52,602 bases of DNA, taken from IMG/VR virus record IMGVR_UViG_3300032246_000731, positions 1-52,602 of that record. The stretch is one strand, 5' to 3'. Position 1 is the first letter of the stretch, and the number at the start of each line of letters is the position of its first letter. The position numbers and the translations under genes are program-made. This stretch comes from a virus. The notes under the pieces are model-generated. The model had not been told where the DNA came from, did not search any database, and was given only the letters and a program-made list of their open reading frames with translations. Below are positions 41,101 to 51,433 of the stretch, piece by piece.

Positions 41101-44100
41101 TACTACTCGGAACTGCACTCAATACAACAGTTGTGTATGGCTCGCCTGTAGCACTTGGAGTAGCACTGATAACATATTGTCCATTAGAAAAACCGTTACC
41201 AACCACAGTTGCGCCAGCTGTAATATATTGTGTTCTATCGCTAGTGTAAACTTTAATGCTGGTAGATAAGTTGTTATAAGATAAACTCTGTGTAGTAGCA
41301 CTACCTGTAGCGGCCGCGCCTAGCACAATAGTGTTGCTTGTAATAGTTATAGTAGCACCCGTGTTATTGCCGTTACCGAGCGCTGTTACAGTAATAGTGC
41401 TGGTTGACTGAACACCTGTGTTATTAAAGCTAGTGACTGTAGCACCAGCACCAACACCGCTACCTGACAGTTGTGCTCCAACTACCAGGGTATTAAATGC
41501 TGTTAGTTGTACGTTTGTAATAACGTTACTACCGGTGGTAGTATTACCAGTAAATGTAGCAGTTGAACTAGTACTTTGGATAATGTTATCAGTTCTACCA
41601 GTTATACTACCAGTGCCAGTTGTAATGTTTGCAAGGGCTGAACCACCATATGTTTTACTAATAGTAATTGCATTGGTAGCTTTACTAATAACATAAAAAG
41701 TATTTTGTCCTACTTCCGTGGCAATCGTAAATGTTAAATCATTTACACCGTCTGTACCACCCAAGTTACCACCTGACAATGTAACGGTCTGGCCAACAGT
41801 GTAGTTTTGACCAGGAGTGGTCATAGTAATACTAGTCACACCAGTCCATGTAGTGCCGGAACCTGTTTTAGTAACAGAGAAGATTGCGCCACTGCCACTG
41901 CCATTGCCAATCTTAGCTTTGACACCAGTATAAGTGCTGGCTGATACAGTACTTGTTCCTGTAATACTTGTATATGTTGTACTAGTAGTCAATGCTCCTG
42001 GTTGCGGAATATTACCAAAAGTTGTGCCGCTACTTGTAAATGTAATGGCATTACCAACAGCTACCCCGCTTGCATCAGCTAATGTGATTGTGCTTGGACT
42101 TGTAGTGCTTGTTGCAGTTACAACAATGTTTCCAGGAATATTTGTACCACTAATATTTGTACCAGCAATAATATTAGTCAAACTACTTACACCCAATATA
42201 CTTGTGCTACCACTTGTAATATTACCAGTTATGGTTCCAGTGGGAACAAAAGTGGCCGCTACCTGTCCTCGGCTAGTCCATCGACTAATCGTAATAGGTG
42301 ATGAACTTGTACTTGTGATACTGTATTGGTTAGCGCCTAATGTGATATATGGAACAGTTGCTTTGGTAAATGTCAATGTCCCTGATGGAACACTGCTTGG
42401 CCCAGCGTTTAATACAATAGTATTGCTTACCAGTGCATATATTAAACCAGTAGGAGTTCCTGCGGTACTTGTAATAAATGTCGGGCTTGTTGCAATAGCA
42501 TTGGCATAGCTTGAACAAATTTGGATGCTTGTAACGCTGTTAACTTTACCAACATAGAAATTAACACCAGCAGTCATATTTGATGTGCCCGCCGCGCTGT
42601 ATGTTGTTCCTCCAACAATCAATGATCCAGTGCCGCCAAATGTGCCACTGATATTAATCGCCTGGCCGATCACATAAGTTCCAGATGTAACTGTTATTGT
42701 TCCAACTGTGTCTGCAATTACAAAAGATGCGATTGAACTAGGAGTGATACTGCTGATAGTTTGAGCACTGGCAAATCCAACGCCCTTAATGGTCATGCCA
42801 ACTGTTAAACCAGCAGTGCTTCCGTACATAAATGTAACGCCACTGCCTGTGGCTGTTGCGGCTGAACTGATACCTAAAGATGATGCTCCATTATTAGTAC
42901 TGATAACAGTTGTTCCTGCAGGAATTCCCTTGCCGAGAATGATTTCACCAACAACGATTCCAGTAAAACTACTTACGTTGGTAATGGTTGCTGAGCCAGA
43001 TGTAATGGTACCAGTAAAGTTTCCGCCTACTACAACAGTAGTTCCGCTTGATCCAGTTGGATTATAACCTGTAAAAACGGTAGTTGTTACCGGAGGGGTA
43101 TAACTGGCAATTGAATGAACTTTGCCACCAAATGCAAAAGCGTATGTGCCTTTGTTAACTTGGTCGATATTTGCCTGCGGTCCAAACACGTTAACAGCAA
43201 TACGTGTATCCCCAGGTGTTGAACCCATGGTCTTACTGCTATCTATCGGGTCAGTCTTGGTAACGTTTGCAGTATCTGCTTGGAACAAGTAGTACTGGAA
43301 TGATTGGTCTGTGCTCAATACCGCTTGATAGGCAGGTAGTACTTCGTTGGTAGCTTCTGTTAAGTTGTATGTTAAAACACGATAGATACTACCCAAGTTG
43401 TCTGCAAACTGAACCGCAGTACTTGGTCGTGTCGGATTAACGTTGTCAATTTCGTAGAACTTAAAGTTTTGTAATACACGAAGCTGTACTAGCTGACCAT
43501 CATATAACGGAGCGGCCAAGCCAGTACTTGATGTTCCACCAGTTCCGCTGGTACTCAATGTGCATAGTAAAACATTTTGTCCACCAATAGTAGCACTGGT
43601 GTATGCACTGGTCGACTGTATTGAAGTAACAGTGCCCGCAGTTGGAGTTGTACCTCCAATCACTTTGTAAGTGATACTTGTGCCTGAAACAATACTTGTT
43701 ATATAGACTGTAGTTGGTGTGCCACCAAAAAGTGTACCAGTGCCAGCAGTAGCAGATAATGTTGTACCAACTGCCAAACCAGTAGTTGAAGTCATTCCTG
43801 TAATGGTCGCGGTCCATGGGCCACTACCACTAATTGATCCAACAGTTCCACTACCAAATGAAGTAGTGGCAGTTATGTTAAATGTGGCATATACACCTAT
43901 ACCTGAACTTGATGTGGCATAGGTATTAGAGTACACCCCGCTACCACCCGCTGTTGGAACACCTGTATAGGTAAATGTTGATAATCCAGTATTAGTTACA
44001 CCAGTCACATACGCCACTAGGTCGCTACCAGCGTTTGAACTAAATGTCGAACCTGCCGCGGTTGCTGTGGCAGTTGTACTTAGAATAACTGTATTACCAC

Positions 44101-47100
44101 CTGTAGTGGCCAATGCTGTTGTGTTAAACGGAATGTTCGGGCCAGTAATCACTGAACCGTTGAAATTATAAGTTGTTGCACTTCCGCCACTAGCACCAGG
44201 ATCACTAGTATAACGTAGTGTTAAACTGGTCAATGTACTGGCAGTACATACAAATGTTCCATTATAACTTGCAGTAGTATTGCCAGCGATGGTATATAAT
44301 CCACCAACTAACGGTGCAGTGGCGACTGCACTGATAATATAGGTAACATAAATGTTGGGAGCACTGCCAACTTTTGTATCAAATGTCGCGGCAGTAGCTG
44401 ACGGGAACATGATCGTAGTATAGTTTGTACTACTGTAGACACCCGGATCGCTTGGGTAACTAATTGTAATACTTGTATACGTACCCGTAGTAGCACTAAA
44501 TGTACCATTGTAATTACTATTGCTGTTACCAGCAACAACATATCCAGTGGTTGCACTTGGCGCAACTGATTGTGTTGGAATTTGGAAAGTTACTAGATAA
44601 GGACCTGTTCCAGTTTTGCTTATATATCCTTGAACTAATACTGCTGGACTCGTACGAACAGCGACCAATGTACCCGCACTGGCAATAAAGTTTTGACCAG
44701 TTGTTGTATTACCAGTAAACTTACTTGATACACCGCCTAAATTCCCACCGCTAACTGTAACAGTGTCACCGATAGTCAGTGCCTGACCGTTAGTCGGAGT
44801 GCTATCGGGTGCTCCGTTTAAAGTTAATGTGATACCGTCTAGGCTTACCGCGGTAACTTGCTGTCCTCGAGTAAATCCTACCCCAGTAACAGTCATTCCA
44901 ATTACTACTCCAGCGGTGCTGGCAACAACTAGTGTTGTACCAGATGATCCGGCCGCGGTATATGTTGTGCTGACATATTTGTAATTTGTTCCCACACTTC
45001 CTGTCGGAACATACACAGTTGTATGACTAATACTGTTAATTTGATAACGCACAAGTCCTTTACCGGCCAACGTGTGATCAATTTCCAATTCACTAATTTG
45101 TGTTGGGAAATAATCATAGCCGTAGATATAAACACTAATAGCACCAGTGTTCATGTTACCATAGAATTGGTTGTTAGTTGAACTTTGTGGTAAACTTGTT
45201 GGATTAAAGATACGTGCTACTTGCGCCAGGTTTTGTGCAAGTGAAACACTATCTGGTTTCTCAGTTACATCATAGCCGCTGGCACGCAAAGCGTAGGTAC
45301 CGTGTGCTGATGATGAACCAATAGAACGAATCTGACCACCATTTAACGCCCAGAAGCTAGTCCAGCAATAGTAGGTAAATGTTGAAACTTGTTCTGTGAG
45401 TCCGCCGTTGGCCGCCAGGATAGCATAACCTAAGTCGTTAATCATTGCAAAGTCGTTGGCCAACATACTCTTATTACCAGCCATTTCAATATTGATAGCT
45501 TGGCCAGTTCCTTGTAACCACGGAGTTTGTGCTCCGAGATTTAATTGAACACTACCACCAATGACATTGCCGTTAACATCGAATGTCTGTGTGTAGTTGC
45601 TGACAGTATTAATTTGATAACGACCGCCTTTAACAAAGAAAGCAGTTGGTGTTTGTGGAGCACGAACATCAAGCCCGCTGTTGACGCCACCGGTCACAAT
45701 TAGTGTAAAACCATCTGCACTTGCGTATGTAATTGTTCCAAGTAAACGTCCTGTGAATCCGTCAACAAACTGACCGCCAGCAAACACCTGTTTATTTTGG
45801 CTACGGCTAAAACTTGTAGCAACTTGTCCGTATGGTGATTTAGATTTAATTTGTCCTTCTGGATCGAGTACCATGGCAAATCCACCATGCCCTTCCATAG
45901 TTAAATTGTTAACGCGAACTGCATTACCGCATAAAAACAAGTCAATGTCTCGGTTGTTTAATGGTGTACTATTAATATCTAATGGGTCAGTCAAATAATG
46001 ACGTCCATAATTGCTTGTTGTGTATAGATGCCAAGTTGTCGGTGCTAGTACACCAAATTGAATCGCTGATACACTAGCAGTAGCACCGCTTGTGCTACCT
46101 GTAATAGCACCGCTTAATGTGCTCATTACACCTGATGTAACTTTATAAGTTATGCTATTTGAACTTACAGACAATATTTGTCCAGTAGCCGACGAAGTGG
46201 TACCAGTTTGTGTAACTGTTTCACCAACTTGGAAAGTATATCCATTGGTATAGTTGATTGTCATTGTACCAGTTTGGCTAAATGGGTACATGACTGTACA
46301 ATTCATAAAGTTACCAGAAACACTGTCAACAACTGCTAGTCCTGGTTTACCGTTTGAATCTAACACATCTGATTGGAAAACATATCCTAACCACTGTACA
46401 CTGGCCTGCATATTGCTACTTAAAGTAATAATAATTTTGCCAATAGTTCCGCTGATTGTAGCACTGACTAATGGGCCAATCGTGGTGATTGAATTAGTGT
46501 TGAATGTACCAGGATCACTTAGGTAACGCAATGTAATTGAACTCGATGTACTGGTGGTACATGCAAATGTTCCGTTATATGATAAGTTAGTATTACCTGC
46601 AATGGTATATGTTAGTGTCGTACTAGGCACGTATGTTTGGGTAGGAATATTGAACAACACATCATATGTTGTTCCACTTACTAATGTCTTACTAACAAAG
46701 CTAGTAATATTTGTAGTAGGAACATAATCGGCGGTGGCGTCAATCGGTCCAATTTGCATACCATCGATTACTGAGTCGCGATAGAAAAATAATTTTCTCC
46801 ATGGACTTTGACTGATACGATCCAATGGTCGTATAATTGTTCGACGGAATTCGTCACCTTTGATTGAAACGTTGCTGGTCATTCGAATTGGATAATCTTC
46901 GTAGTACACTCCTGCTTCAACAAAAATAACAATTTGTAATGCGCCAACACTTTCAGCAAATTCTAATTCTTCATTCGCTACAAAGAAACCAGGTTGCAAT
47001 AGCTGACATGTAATTGTATCAGCATTACTGCTAACACCGGGACTGTAACTTAAAATATTAGCAGTGGCATTTGACCCAACACCACGTAAAATTTTGCCTG

Positions 47101-50100
47101 GTAAAATGTTGTAGTCGCCTGGAGGACATTGATCAACATAACCGTTGCCGCCGTTACTAAATGTAACAGTATAGATACCAGAACCGAAAGATGGTGTCGG
47201 TGCTACACCAATACCATTTTGTACAATGTTTAACATTACTGCATAATTGCTAGTAAATGTGGTGATAGCAGTTAGAATAAATGTTAATGTACCACTTGGG
47301 GTTCCGGCCGGAGCTGAACTTATTGTAATTGTTGTTCCGTCAACGGCAGTAACAGTTCTTCCGCCTAAGAATCCAGCACCGGTTAATGTCATTCCTGGTA
47401 ATATTGTACCAGATATTCCGCTGACAACTATCTGAGTACCTGTTCCGCTTGAGTATGTTGCTGTGGCACTATACCCGCTGTTAGCATTTTTAGTCCCGTC
47501 GATAGTTTGACTTACCAACGTCTGATATCTCGAAGCACTTGTTTGATTTAAAACTTGTAGTCCAAGTGTTCGTGCATATTGAATGCCGTCAACAGTTTCG
47601 GTATTTTGTGTGCCAATAGCGATTGATTTAGCTGACGAATTTTTATAATAGCTCTTACCAGCATTGATACTTTGATATGTTCCGCCAGTCAACAAGTCAA
47701 TGCTCATAGCATCGACAATATAGCCAATATCTCTACGGCAAGTAGCTTCGTTATAGTTAAATCCACCTTTATATTTTATATTCAAATACGCTGTAGTTGC
47801 TTGAGCAACAGCATACGAGTTAACAACCATAGTTGTTCGAACGCCTACAAAACCTGAAAGAGCGTAAGGACTGATAGATAAATCGGGTTTAGTGACTACT
47901 AAACTAGGAGGATTTAGATCGATGACATTAATGATTCTATCCCATTTGTCATTTACTGTAGTCGATGCACTACTACCACCAGGATAGTTAGTATCGATAG
48001 TTTGCACAACGGTATATGTAGTAGCGGTTGTAATACTCCATGTTCCTGGATTGCTTGGGTAAGATACAACCATAGTAGTATCTGTACAAGAAACAACACT
48101 AACAGTAGTATTAAATCCCACAGTTGTATTGCCAGAAATTGCAACACTAGTTCCAGGATCCATTGGAATAATTGTTTTAGGAATATTTAAAGTTACCAAG
48201 TATGGGCCAGTGCCAGACTTACTAACATACGTTACTGTTTTTGGTAGATATTGTTGATATAAAGATGCTGGAGTATTATTTCCTGCAACTGCGGCCGATA
48301 ATTGTTGTGCATATCCTAGCGCGGCTATTTTTGTAGATTTTTCACTAGCATCAATGGTACTTGTATAAGTGGTCACACCATTTACGACTGCACTTGTCCA
48401 GAATAAATTAGCGGCGGTTGTTGATCCGCTAGTACTTCCGTAAGTTACATCATATGCAACAGCTTCGACTAATGAGCGTATATCTCTGATCCATTGATCT
48501 TTCCCATCACTATCAACGTATGCGAAAGAAGGATAGTTTTGTTTCAACCAACCCGCTACTTCTTGACTAATAAATGCAGTATTTTTAACCAACATGATTG
48601 CGGCATTTTTAGGACTTGCCGCCAACGTTGATGGTGCGTTAAGTGATAACAAAGATCGGTATGTCAGACTCTTTGTTAGTGTATCAATAATCACTTGGAA
48701 TAAGCTAGTAATTCCTGTAATTGCACTTGAATTATTAATATACGGATAACTGTTGTTAACGAACAATACTATTGAGTTAATAGTTGTTGATTTGTTTGTA
48801 TTAATATTTCCATAGATTGTTACAAGTGTTGCGGCACCTAATGCATAATTTGGGTAAGTAATGGCCGGCGCAATATTGGCTGATAATAATCCGGCATAAG
48901 TTGCGCTAACATTCATAGTAGCTGATGTTAACGAAACCGACACACCGTTTAATTGAGTGCTTATTTTAAAATGTGTAGTGTCGGTGATTTCAATTATGTA
49001 ATAAGTATTTCCAGCAGTAATGCCACCTAAGTAAGGAGTTAAAATTGTAGTTCCAGTACCATATATTCCAGGATCAGATGGATAACTTAATACAATAGAA
49101 GTTGCTGTTCTTGAACTAACTGTGAACGTACCGTTGTATGATGTATTACTATTTCCGCTAACTGTAAAGCTAGAGCCAACTACCGGCAATACTGTTTGAG
49201 TTGGCACTACTACTGAAACCAAATATGGACCTGTTCCAGTTTTGCTTTGAAAACCTGTCACTGTAATAGTCGATGTTAAATCAAATGTGATAGGCATACC
49301 AACAGTCATGTTAACCGTTGATGTAGTTGTTAACGCACTACCAGTAGCATTAGTAGCTAACACGCTAAATGAAGTGCCTGATATTAGCGATATAAGATTT
49401 GAAACTCTGGAACTTTGAGCAGAGCCGCCGCTATAGGTTTGATTCTGATATTGACTAACACTATTTTGATAAACTTGCGCAGGGCTGGTATTAGAAATAA
49501 TTGCTTGTGCTAGCGTGTTTATATAAGCAATGGCACCCTTGGTCGCATTAAGTTCGCTCGATGCTATTTGCCTAGCATAGTTAGCCCAGTATCGTTGTCC
49601 TGCATAAATTGTTTTGCTGTTGCCGCCATACTGTTGATCATAGGCGATAGCTTCTACGATATACTTTACATCTCGTTTACAAGTTGATTGACTGTAGGCA
49701 AGTTTAGGATAGTTAGCACCTAACCATGCAACAATTTCTGCTTGTATAAATGATATGTTGCTTATCAATAATGTTCTTGCCGATACTTGACTTGTTGTTG
49801 TAGAAACTAACGGAGTCATTGATAATGCAGGCTCAATTCCTCCTTGAATTACAACTATCATAGTACTAATGTTATTTGTAAATGAATTTACTGCCGCATC
49901 TACTGGATTACCTAGCAGTGATGAACCGTTAATCAATGCGATTTGTAATTGCTGTAATGCTCCAATAATTTCAGTAACTGACAATCCAGTATTAGCATAT
50001 GAGAAATATCGAGCCATCAATATACTTTGATAGTTAGAATTAAACACCATATCGATATTAAGTGCATCGATTACTAGATTCAAATAAGTGTTAAGTGCTG

Positions 50101-51433
50101 TACCGTCATACGAGAATGCCAATACTTGATCGCGAGCATACCCTACTGCATCAATAAGTTGAATAAGTTGGCTACTAATAATAGTTGAATTTCGGCTAAG
50201 GAAATAAGAAGTAGCATATTGTAAACTATTATAATTAGATCCAATAACTAAGTCAGTGCCAACCGCATCTAAAATAGCTACTATATCTGTTTGATATCTT
50301 TGTTGGTCGTAAGTAAATGAATTTACATATTTGCTGTTAATATAAGCAATAGTTTCAGCTTGGATGAATAGTTTATTAGAAGTTAACAATGCGGCCGCAT
50401 CAACGTATCCCTGAGTTGAGCTGTTACCGCCGCTTAGTGTAATACTTTGTATTGTTGAATTAAATTGGTTAGGGCTGATTGTATAGCTGATTTTCTGACG
50501 ATATGGGCCTGGCTCTAAACTTGCTAAACTTTGTAATGTCTCTGCTTGTAATGCGGCCGCACCGACTGTCTTGTAAGCATGTGCCCAGTTGCGACCTTCC
50601 CGCCCTGCTGGAGTTTTTAATTGTGTATCATCGCCGTCTGTACGAACATATAAGTTTACACTACTAACAAAAACTTCGTTGTCAACATAAAATTTAGTAG
50701 CGGCTTGTTTGTCATCCGCACTATTTGGAGTTCCGAAACCAGCTACCGGGCTTGGATGATCGCTAAGTGTAAGTTTACCAAGCATAGTATCGCCACCGCG
50801 GTATACTGTATTTTTACGAGGTAATACTTCATTACTTAGATAGTTACTTGTTAATGTTGGATCGTATGTTGAATCAGTAAGATCTGCAACAAGTGGTTCA
50901 TCTCGAACACGTAATGCTCCGGCCACTATGTTACCTGTTCCTTTGCTAACATAGTGGGAATCGGCATAACCCTTGCTAATTGCAAGTTTATCAATAGTTG
51001 TGCTAATTCCTAAACTAGAAAAAGTTGCATTGAACGCTGACACAAGTGCCGGACTTGGGTCTGGAATATTACCAATAGCCAAATTATTAGCGTTGAACGG
51101 GCCGCCTAATCGTGGAGCACCATCAGCGTACAAATTACTTTGCGTTCCAACTAATCGTAGTTCGCCCGCACGGCTGTTATCAATACTAACGCCACCAGTA
51201 GCAGTTAGTGTTTTGGCAAGTATTGCTGTACCTGCATCATTAGTAATGAATATTTGGTTATTAGTATACGAACTAGGAGCGTCCCCTAGAGCTGTAAACT
51301 TAATAGTTCCACCTGCTCCAAAAATAGCATATATTTCGTTAAAGTTTTCATTTACTTTACGGAACGAGTCGCGAATACTATCGCCTGTGCCATCATTACC
51401 TTGTATACCAATGTCTATTTCTTGACGTGCCAT
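38132..51433 (-). CDS. giant 4433-aa tail-fibre/adhesin protein
   Basis: One uninterrupted 13.3-kb frame. The N-terminus has the anchor domain (NDGTGDSIRDSFRKVNENFN). Next is a region YVRTDGDDTQ, then several alpha-helical repeats of about 130 residues built on FIQAE-AWL and CKRDVKYIVEAIAYD (about residues 330-1300). A beta-helix-like segment has VEAGVYYEDYPIRMTSNVSI and GDEFRRTIIRP (about 1500). The rest alternates two beta modules: a GTGPYLV...YNGTF...YPSDPG module (six copies) and an SSGTTLVV...GMTVTGVGF module (about five). The C-terminal 130 residues (AGDLAEYYEGDEEYEVGTVL, GRVRKGDLLTTS, GSIIGKALENK) resemble fibre-tip/chaperone domains of other phages. It is Ser/Thr/Gly-rich with almost no Cys. 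Probably the host-adhesion fibre. It is an exceptionally long phage protein. Confidence 0.9.
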   Translation of the reverse strand: MARQEIDIGIQGNDGTGDSIRDSFRKVNENFNEIYAIFGAGGTIKFTALGDAPSSYTNNQIFITNDAGTAILAKTLTATGGVSIDNSRAGELRLVGTQSNLYADGAPRLGGPFNANNLAIGNIPDPSPALVSAFNATFSSLGISTTIDKLAISKGYADSHYVSKGTGNIVAGALRVRDEPLVADLTDSTYDPTLTSNYLSNEVLPRKNTVYRGGDTMLGKLTLSDHPSPVAGFGTPNSADDKQAATKFYVDNEVFVSSVNLYVRTDGDDTQLKTPAGREGRNWAHAYKTVGAAALQAETLQSLASLEPGPYRQKISYTISPNQFNSTIQSITLSGGNSSTQGYVDAAALLTSNKLFIQAETIAYINSKYVNSFTYDQQRYQTDIVAILDAVGTDLVIGSNYNSLQYATSYFLSRNSTIISSQLIQLIDAVGYARDQVLAFSYDGTALNTYLNLVIDALNIDMVFNSNYQSILMARYFSYANTGLSVTEIIGALQQLQIALINGSSLLGNPVDAAVNSFTNNISTMIVVIQGGIEPALSMTPLVSTTTSQVSARTLLISNISFIQAEIVAWLGANYPKLAYSQSTCKRDVKYIVEAIAYDQQYGGNSKTIYAGQRYWANYARQIASSELNATKGAIAYINTLAQAIISNTSPAQVYQNSVSQYQNQTYSGGSAQSSRVSNLISLISGTSFSVLATNATGSALTTTSTVNMTVGMPITFDLTSTITVTGFQSKTGTGPYLVSVVVPTQTVLPVVGSSFTVSGNSNTSYNGTFTVSSRTATSIVLSYPSDPGIYGTGTTILTPYLGGITAGNTYYIIEITDTTHFKISTQLNGVSVSLTSATMNVSATYAGLLSANIAPAITYPNYALGAATLVTIYGNINTNKSTTINSIVLFVNNSYPYINNSSAITGITSLFQVIIDTLTKSLTYRSLLSLNAPSTLAASPKNAAIMLVKNTAFISQEVAGWLKQNYPSFAYVDSDGKDQWIRDIRSLVEAVAYDVTYGSTSGSTTAANLFWTSAVVNGVTTYTSTIDASEKSTKIAALGYAQQLSAAVAGNNTPASLYQQYLPKTVTYVSKSGTGPYLVTLNIPKTIIPMDPGTSVAISGNTTVGFNTTVSVVSCTDTTMVVSYPSNPGTWSITTATTYTVVQTIDTNYPGGSSASTTVNDKWDRIINVIDLNPPSLVVTKPDLSISPYALSGFVGVRTTMVVNSYAVAQATTAYLNIKYKGGFNYNEATCRRDIGYIVDAMSIDLLTGGTYQSINAGKSYYKNSSAKSIAIGTQNTETVDGIQYARTLGLQVLNQTSASRYQTLVSQTIDGTKNANSGYSATATYSSGTGTQIVVSGISGTILPGMTLTGAGFLGGRTVTAVDGTTITISSAPAGTPSGTLTFILTAITTFTSNYAVMLNIVQNGIGVAPTPSFGSGIYTVTFSNGGNGYVDQCPPGDYNILPGKILRGVGSNATANILSYSPGVSSNADTITCQLLQPGFFVANEELEFAESVGALQIVIFVEAGVYYEDYPIRMTSNVSIKGDEFRRTIIRPLDRISQSPWRKLFFYRDSVIDGMQIGPIDATADYVPTTNITSFVSKTLVSGTTYDVLFNIPTQTYVPSTTLTYTIAGNTNLSYNGTFACTTSTSSSITLRYLSDPGTFNTNSITTIGPLVSATISGTIGKIIITLSSNMQASVQWLGYVFQSDVLDSNGKPGLAVVDSVSGNFMNCTVMYPFSQTGTMTINYTNGYTFQVGETVTQTGTTSSATGQILSVSSNSITYKVTSGVMSTLSGAITGSTSGATASVSAIQFGVLAPTTWHLYTTSNYGRHYLTDPLDINSTPLNNRDIDLFLCGNAVRVNNLTMEGHGGFAMVLDPEGQIKSKSPYGQVATSFSRSQNKQVFAGGQFVDGFTGRLLGTITYASADGFTLIVTGGVNSGLDVRAPQTPTAFFVKGGRYQINTVSNYTQTFDVNGNVIGGSVQLNLGAQTPWLQGTGQAINIEMAGNKSMLANDFAMINDLGYAILAANGGLTEQVSTFTYYCWTSFWALNGGQIRSIGSSSAHGTYALRASGYDVTEKPDSVSLAQNLAQVARIFNPTSLPQSSTNNQFYGNMNTGAISVYIYGYDYFPTQISELEIDHTLAGKGLVRYQINSISHTTVYVPTGSVGTNYKYVSTTYTAAGSSGTTLVVASTAGVVIGMTVTGVGFTRGQQVTAVSLDGITLTLNGAPDSTPTNGQALTIGDTVTVSGGNLGGVSSKFTGNTTTGQNFIASAGTLVAVRTSPAVLVQGYISKTGTGPYLVTFQIPTQSVAPSATTGYVVAGNSNSNYNGTFSATTGTYTSITISYPSDPGVYSSTNYTTIMFPSATAATFDTKVGSAPNIYVTYIISAVATAPLVGGLYTIAGNTTASYNGTFVCTASTLTSLTLRYTSDPGASGGSATTYNFNGSVITGPNIPFNTTALATTGGNTVILSTTATATAAGSTFSSNAGSDLVAYVTGVTNTGLSTFTYTGVPTAGGSGVYSNTYATSSSGIGVYATFNITATTSFGSGTVGSISGSGPWTATITGMTSTTGLAVGTTLSATAGTGTLFGGTPTTVYITSIVSGTSITYKVIGGTTPTAGTVTSIQSTSAYTSATIGGQNVLLCTLSTSGTGGTSSTGLAAPLYDGQLVQLRVLQNFKFYEIDNVNPTRPSTAVQFADNLGSIYRVLTYNLTEATNEVLPAYQAVLSTDQSFQYYLFQADTANVTKTDPIDSSKTMGSTPGDTRIAVNVFGPQANIDQVNKGTYAFAFGGKVHSIASYTPPVTTTVFTGYNPTGSSGTTVVVGGNFTGTITSGSATITNVSSFTGIVVGEIILGKGIPAGTTVISTNNGASSLGISSAATATGSGVTFMYGSTAGLTVGMTIKGVGFASAQTISSITPSSIASFVIADTVGTITVTSGTYVIGQAINISGTFGGTGSLIVGGTTYSAAGTSNMTAGVNFYVGKVNSVTSIQICSSYANAIATSPTFITSTAGTPTGLIYALVSNTIVLNAGPSSVPSGTLTFTKATVPYITLGANQYSITSTSSSPITISRWTSRGQVAATFVPTGTITGNITSGSTSILGVSSLTNIIAGTNISGTNIPGNIVVTATSTTSPSTITLADASGVAVGNAITFTSSGTTFGNIPQPGALTTSTTYTSITGTSTVSASTYTGVKAKIGNGSGSGAIFSVTKTGSGTTWTGVTSITMTTPGQNYTVGQTVTLSGGNLGGTDGVNDLTFTIATEVGQNTFYVISKATNAITISKTYGGSALANITTGTGSITGRTDNIIQSTSSTATFTGNTTTGSNVITNVQLTAFNTLVVGAQLSGSGVGAGATVTSFNNTGVQSTSTITVTALGNGNNTGATITITSNTIVLGAAATGSATTQSLSYNNLSTSIKVYTSDRTQYITAGATVVGNGFSNGQYVISATPSATGEPYTTVVLSAVPSSTPFGVLGFWTYSSVSGPWYTTFEIPTQSTAPVVDTYYLMAGNSTTLYNKYVQVVASSTTSITLAYTIDPESAIVATYNPSGSTGVTLKVSGTTGISVGMLVRGPGFIADQKVTAVDIDGVTLTLSSAPSSTPTGNITFFTQYGTGATTITPSTTGISRPMSSTVTTPLRAGYQAGAAAQITTRISTCRCSAHDLLDIGTGGYNTTNYPYQIYGNPYQKADQTKEVLEETVGRVFYVTTDQNGIFRVGRFFTVDQGTGTVTFSASIALSNLDGLGFKRGVTVSEFSTDSSMTNDASDTVPTQSATRGYIDNRLGLQHSGASTPATALIGPGFMALSGQLPMKGNMSMGGFNIGSLGTPLLQNDATNKFYVDTTVNDTDSIYKVKDSAKRMGSSVINGQILVYGTSNTNNALGTGAWTNASFDTTSDVNISWDGSTLLSTIQGAVVTTAYTSGGTSVIAGSLTGTIDGNVLTVTGAPTITIVPGMILTGGTVAANTVIVDYKTGIGVAGTYVINNFQASGTTVTGGSTIPLTLASTTGIVRGMVLSGTGFSSGQVVTGIVNTVIVNISAVGTSPSGTMTFTRDGSINDGKVSSTADIQQSKLLLTIATSRASAPTGTAKQKQAASGLASFDNNILTVTDGWVSLKTATSTSDGIAVAKMSWIAPNSVLANISGSNAAVSVTTTTAMVNNGDGIRNGDIPTSTSSTGAVIRTGVKAYDCIPISTSGGNDSIVKTTGAGLIDVKGIKIAGLPSSGNILQINSTTLEFYTPGNVKFMQSLGSSTATTTHYGSHDFSQTGASITVTSLTSGGNTTDGTLTGRWSLASGSSLNCSVGTFTTRSITTGREDLDCPMTGVYTLVGASKLQATYAGDLAEYYEGDEEYEVGTVLVFGGEKEVTVTGEMNDTRVAGVVSDNAAYSMYAACPGLKNLIALQGRVPVKVVGRVRKGDLLTTSSTPGYAVKATDPKLGSIIGKALENKDNGEAGVIQVAVGRM
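40880..49265 (-). repeat. six copies of a fibre beta module in the giant protein
   Basis: Copies lie at about 40880-41075, 44165-44400, 44405-44630, 46470-46700, 48000-48240 and 49036-49265. Each encodes roughly 75 residues with GTGPYLV near the start, AGN(S/T)xxxYNGTF in the middle and YPSDPG at the end. A seventh copy is in the neighbouring gene at about 37190-37420. Two copies (44165-44630) are adjacent; the others are scattered among other modules. The copies differ at many codons, so they are old duplications, not recent ones. Confidence 0.8.

Noticed and set aside
38298-51425. Many plus-strand open frames opposite the giant fibre gene, up to 260 aa
   Set aside because: They are Val/Leu/Pro-rich mirror images of Thr/Ser/Gly codons on the minus strand, with no ribosome sites or families.
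38132-51433. Internal repeats as a CRISPR or recent tandem duplication
   Set aside because: Repeats are protein modules of about 75 residues with diverged codons and irregular spacing, not short direct repeats with spacers.
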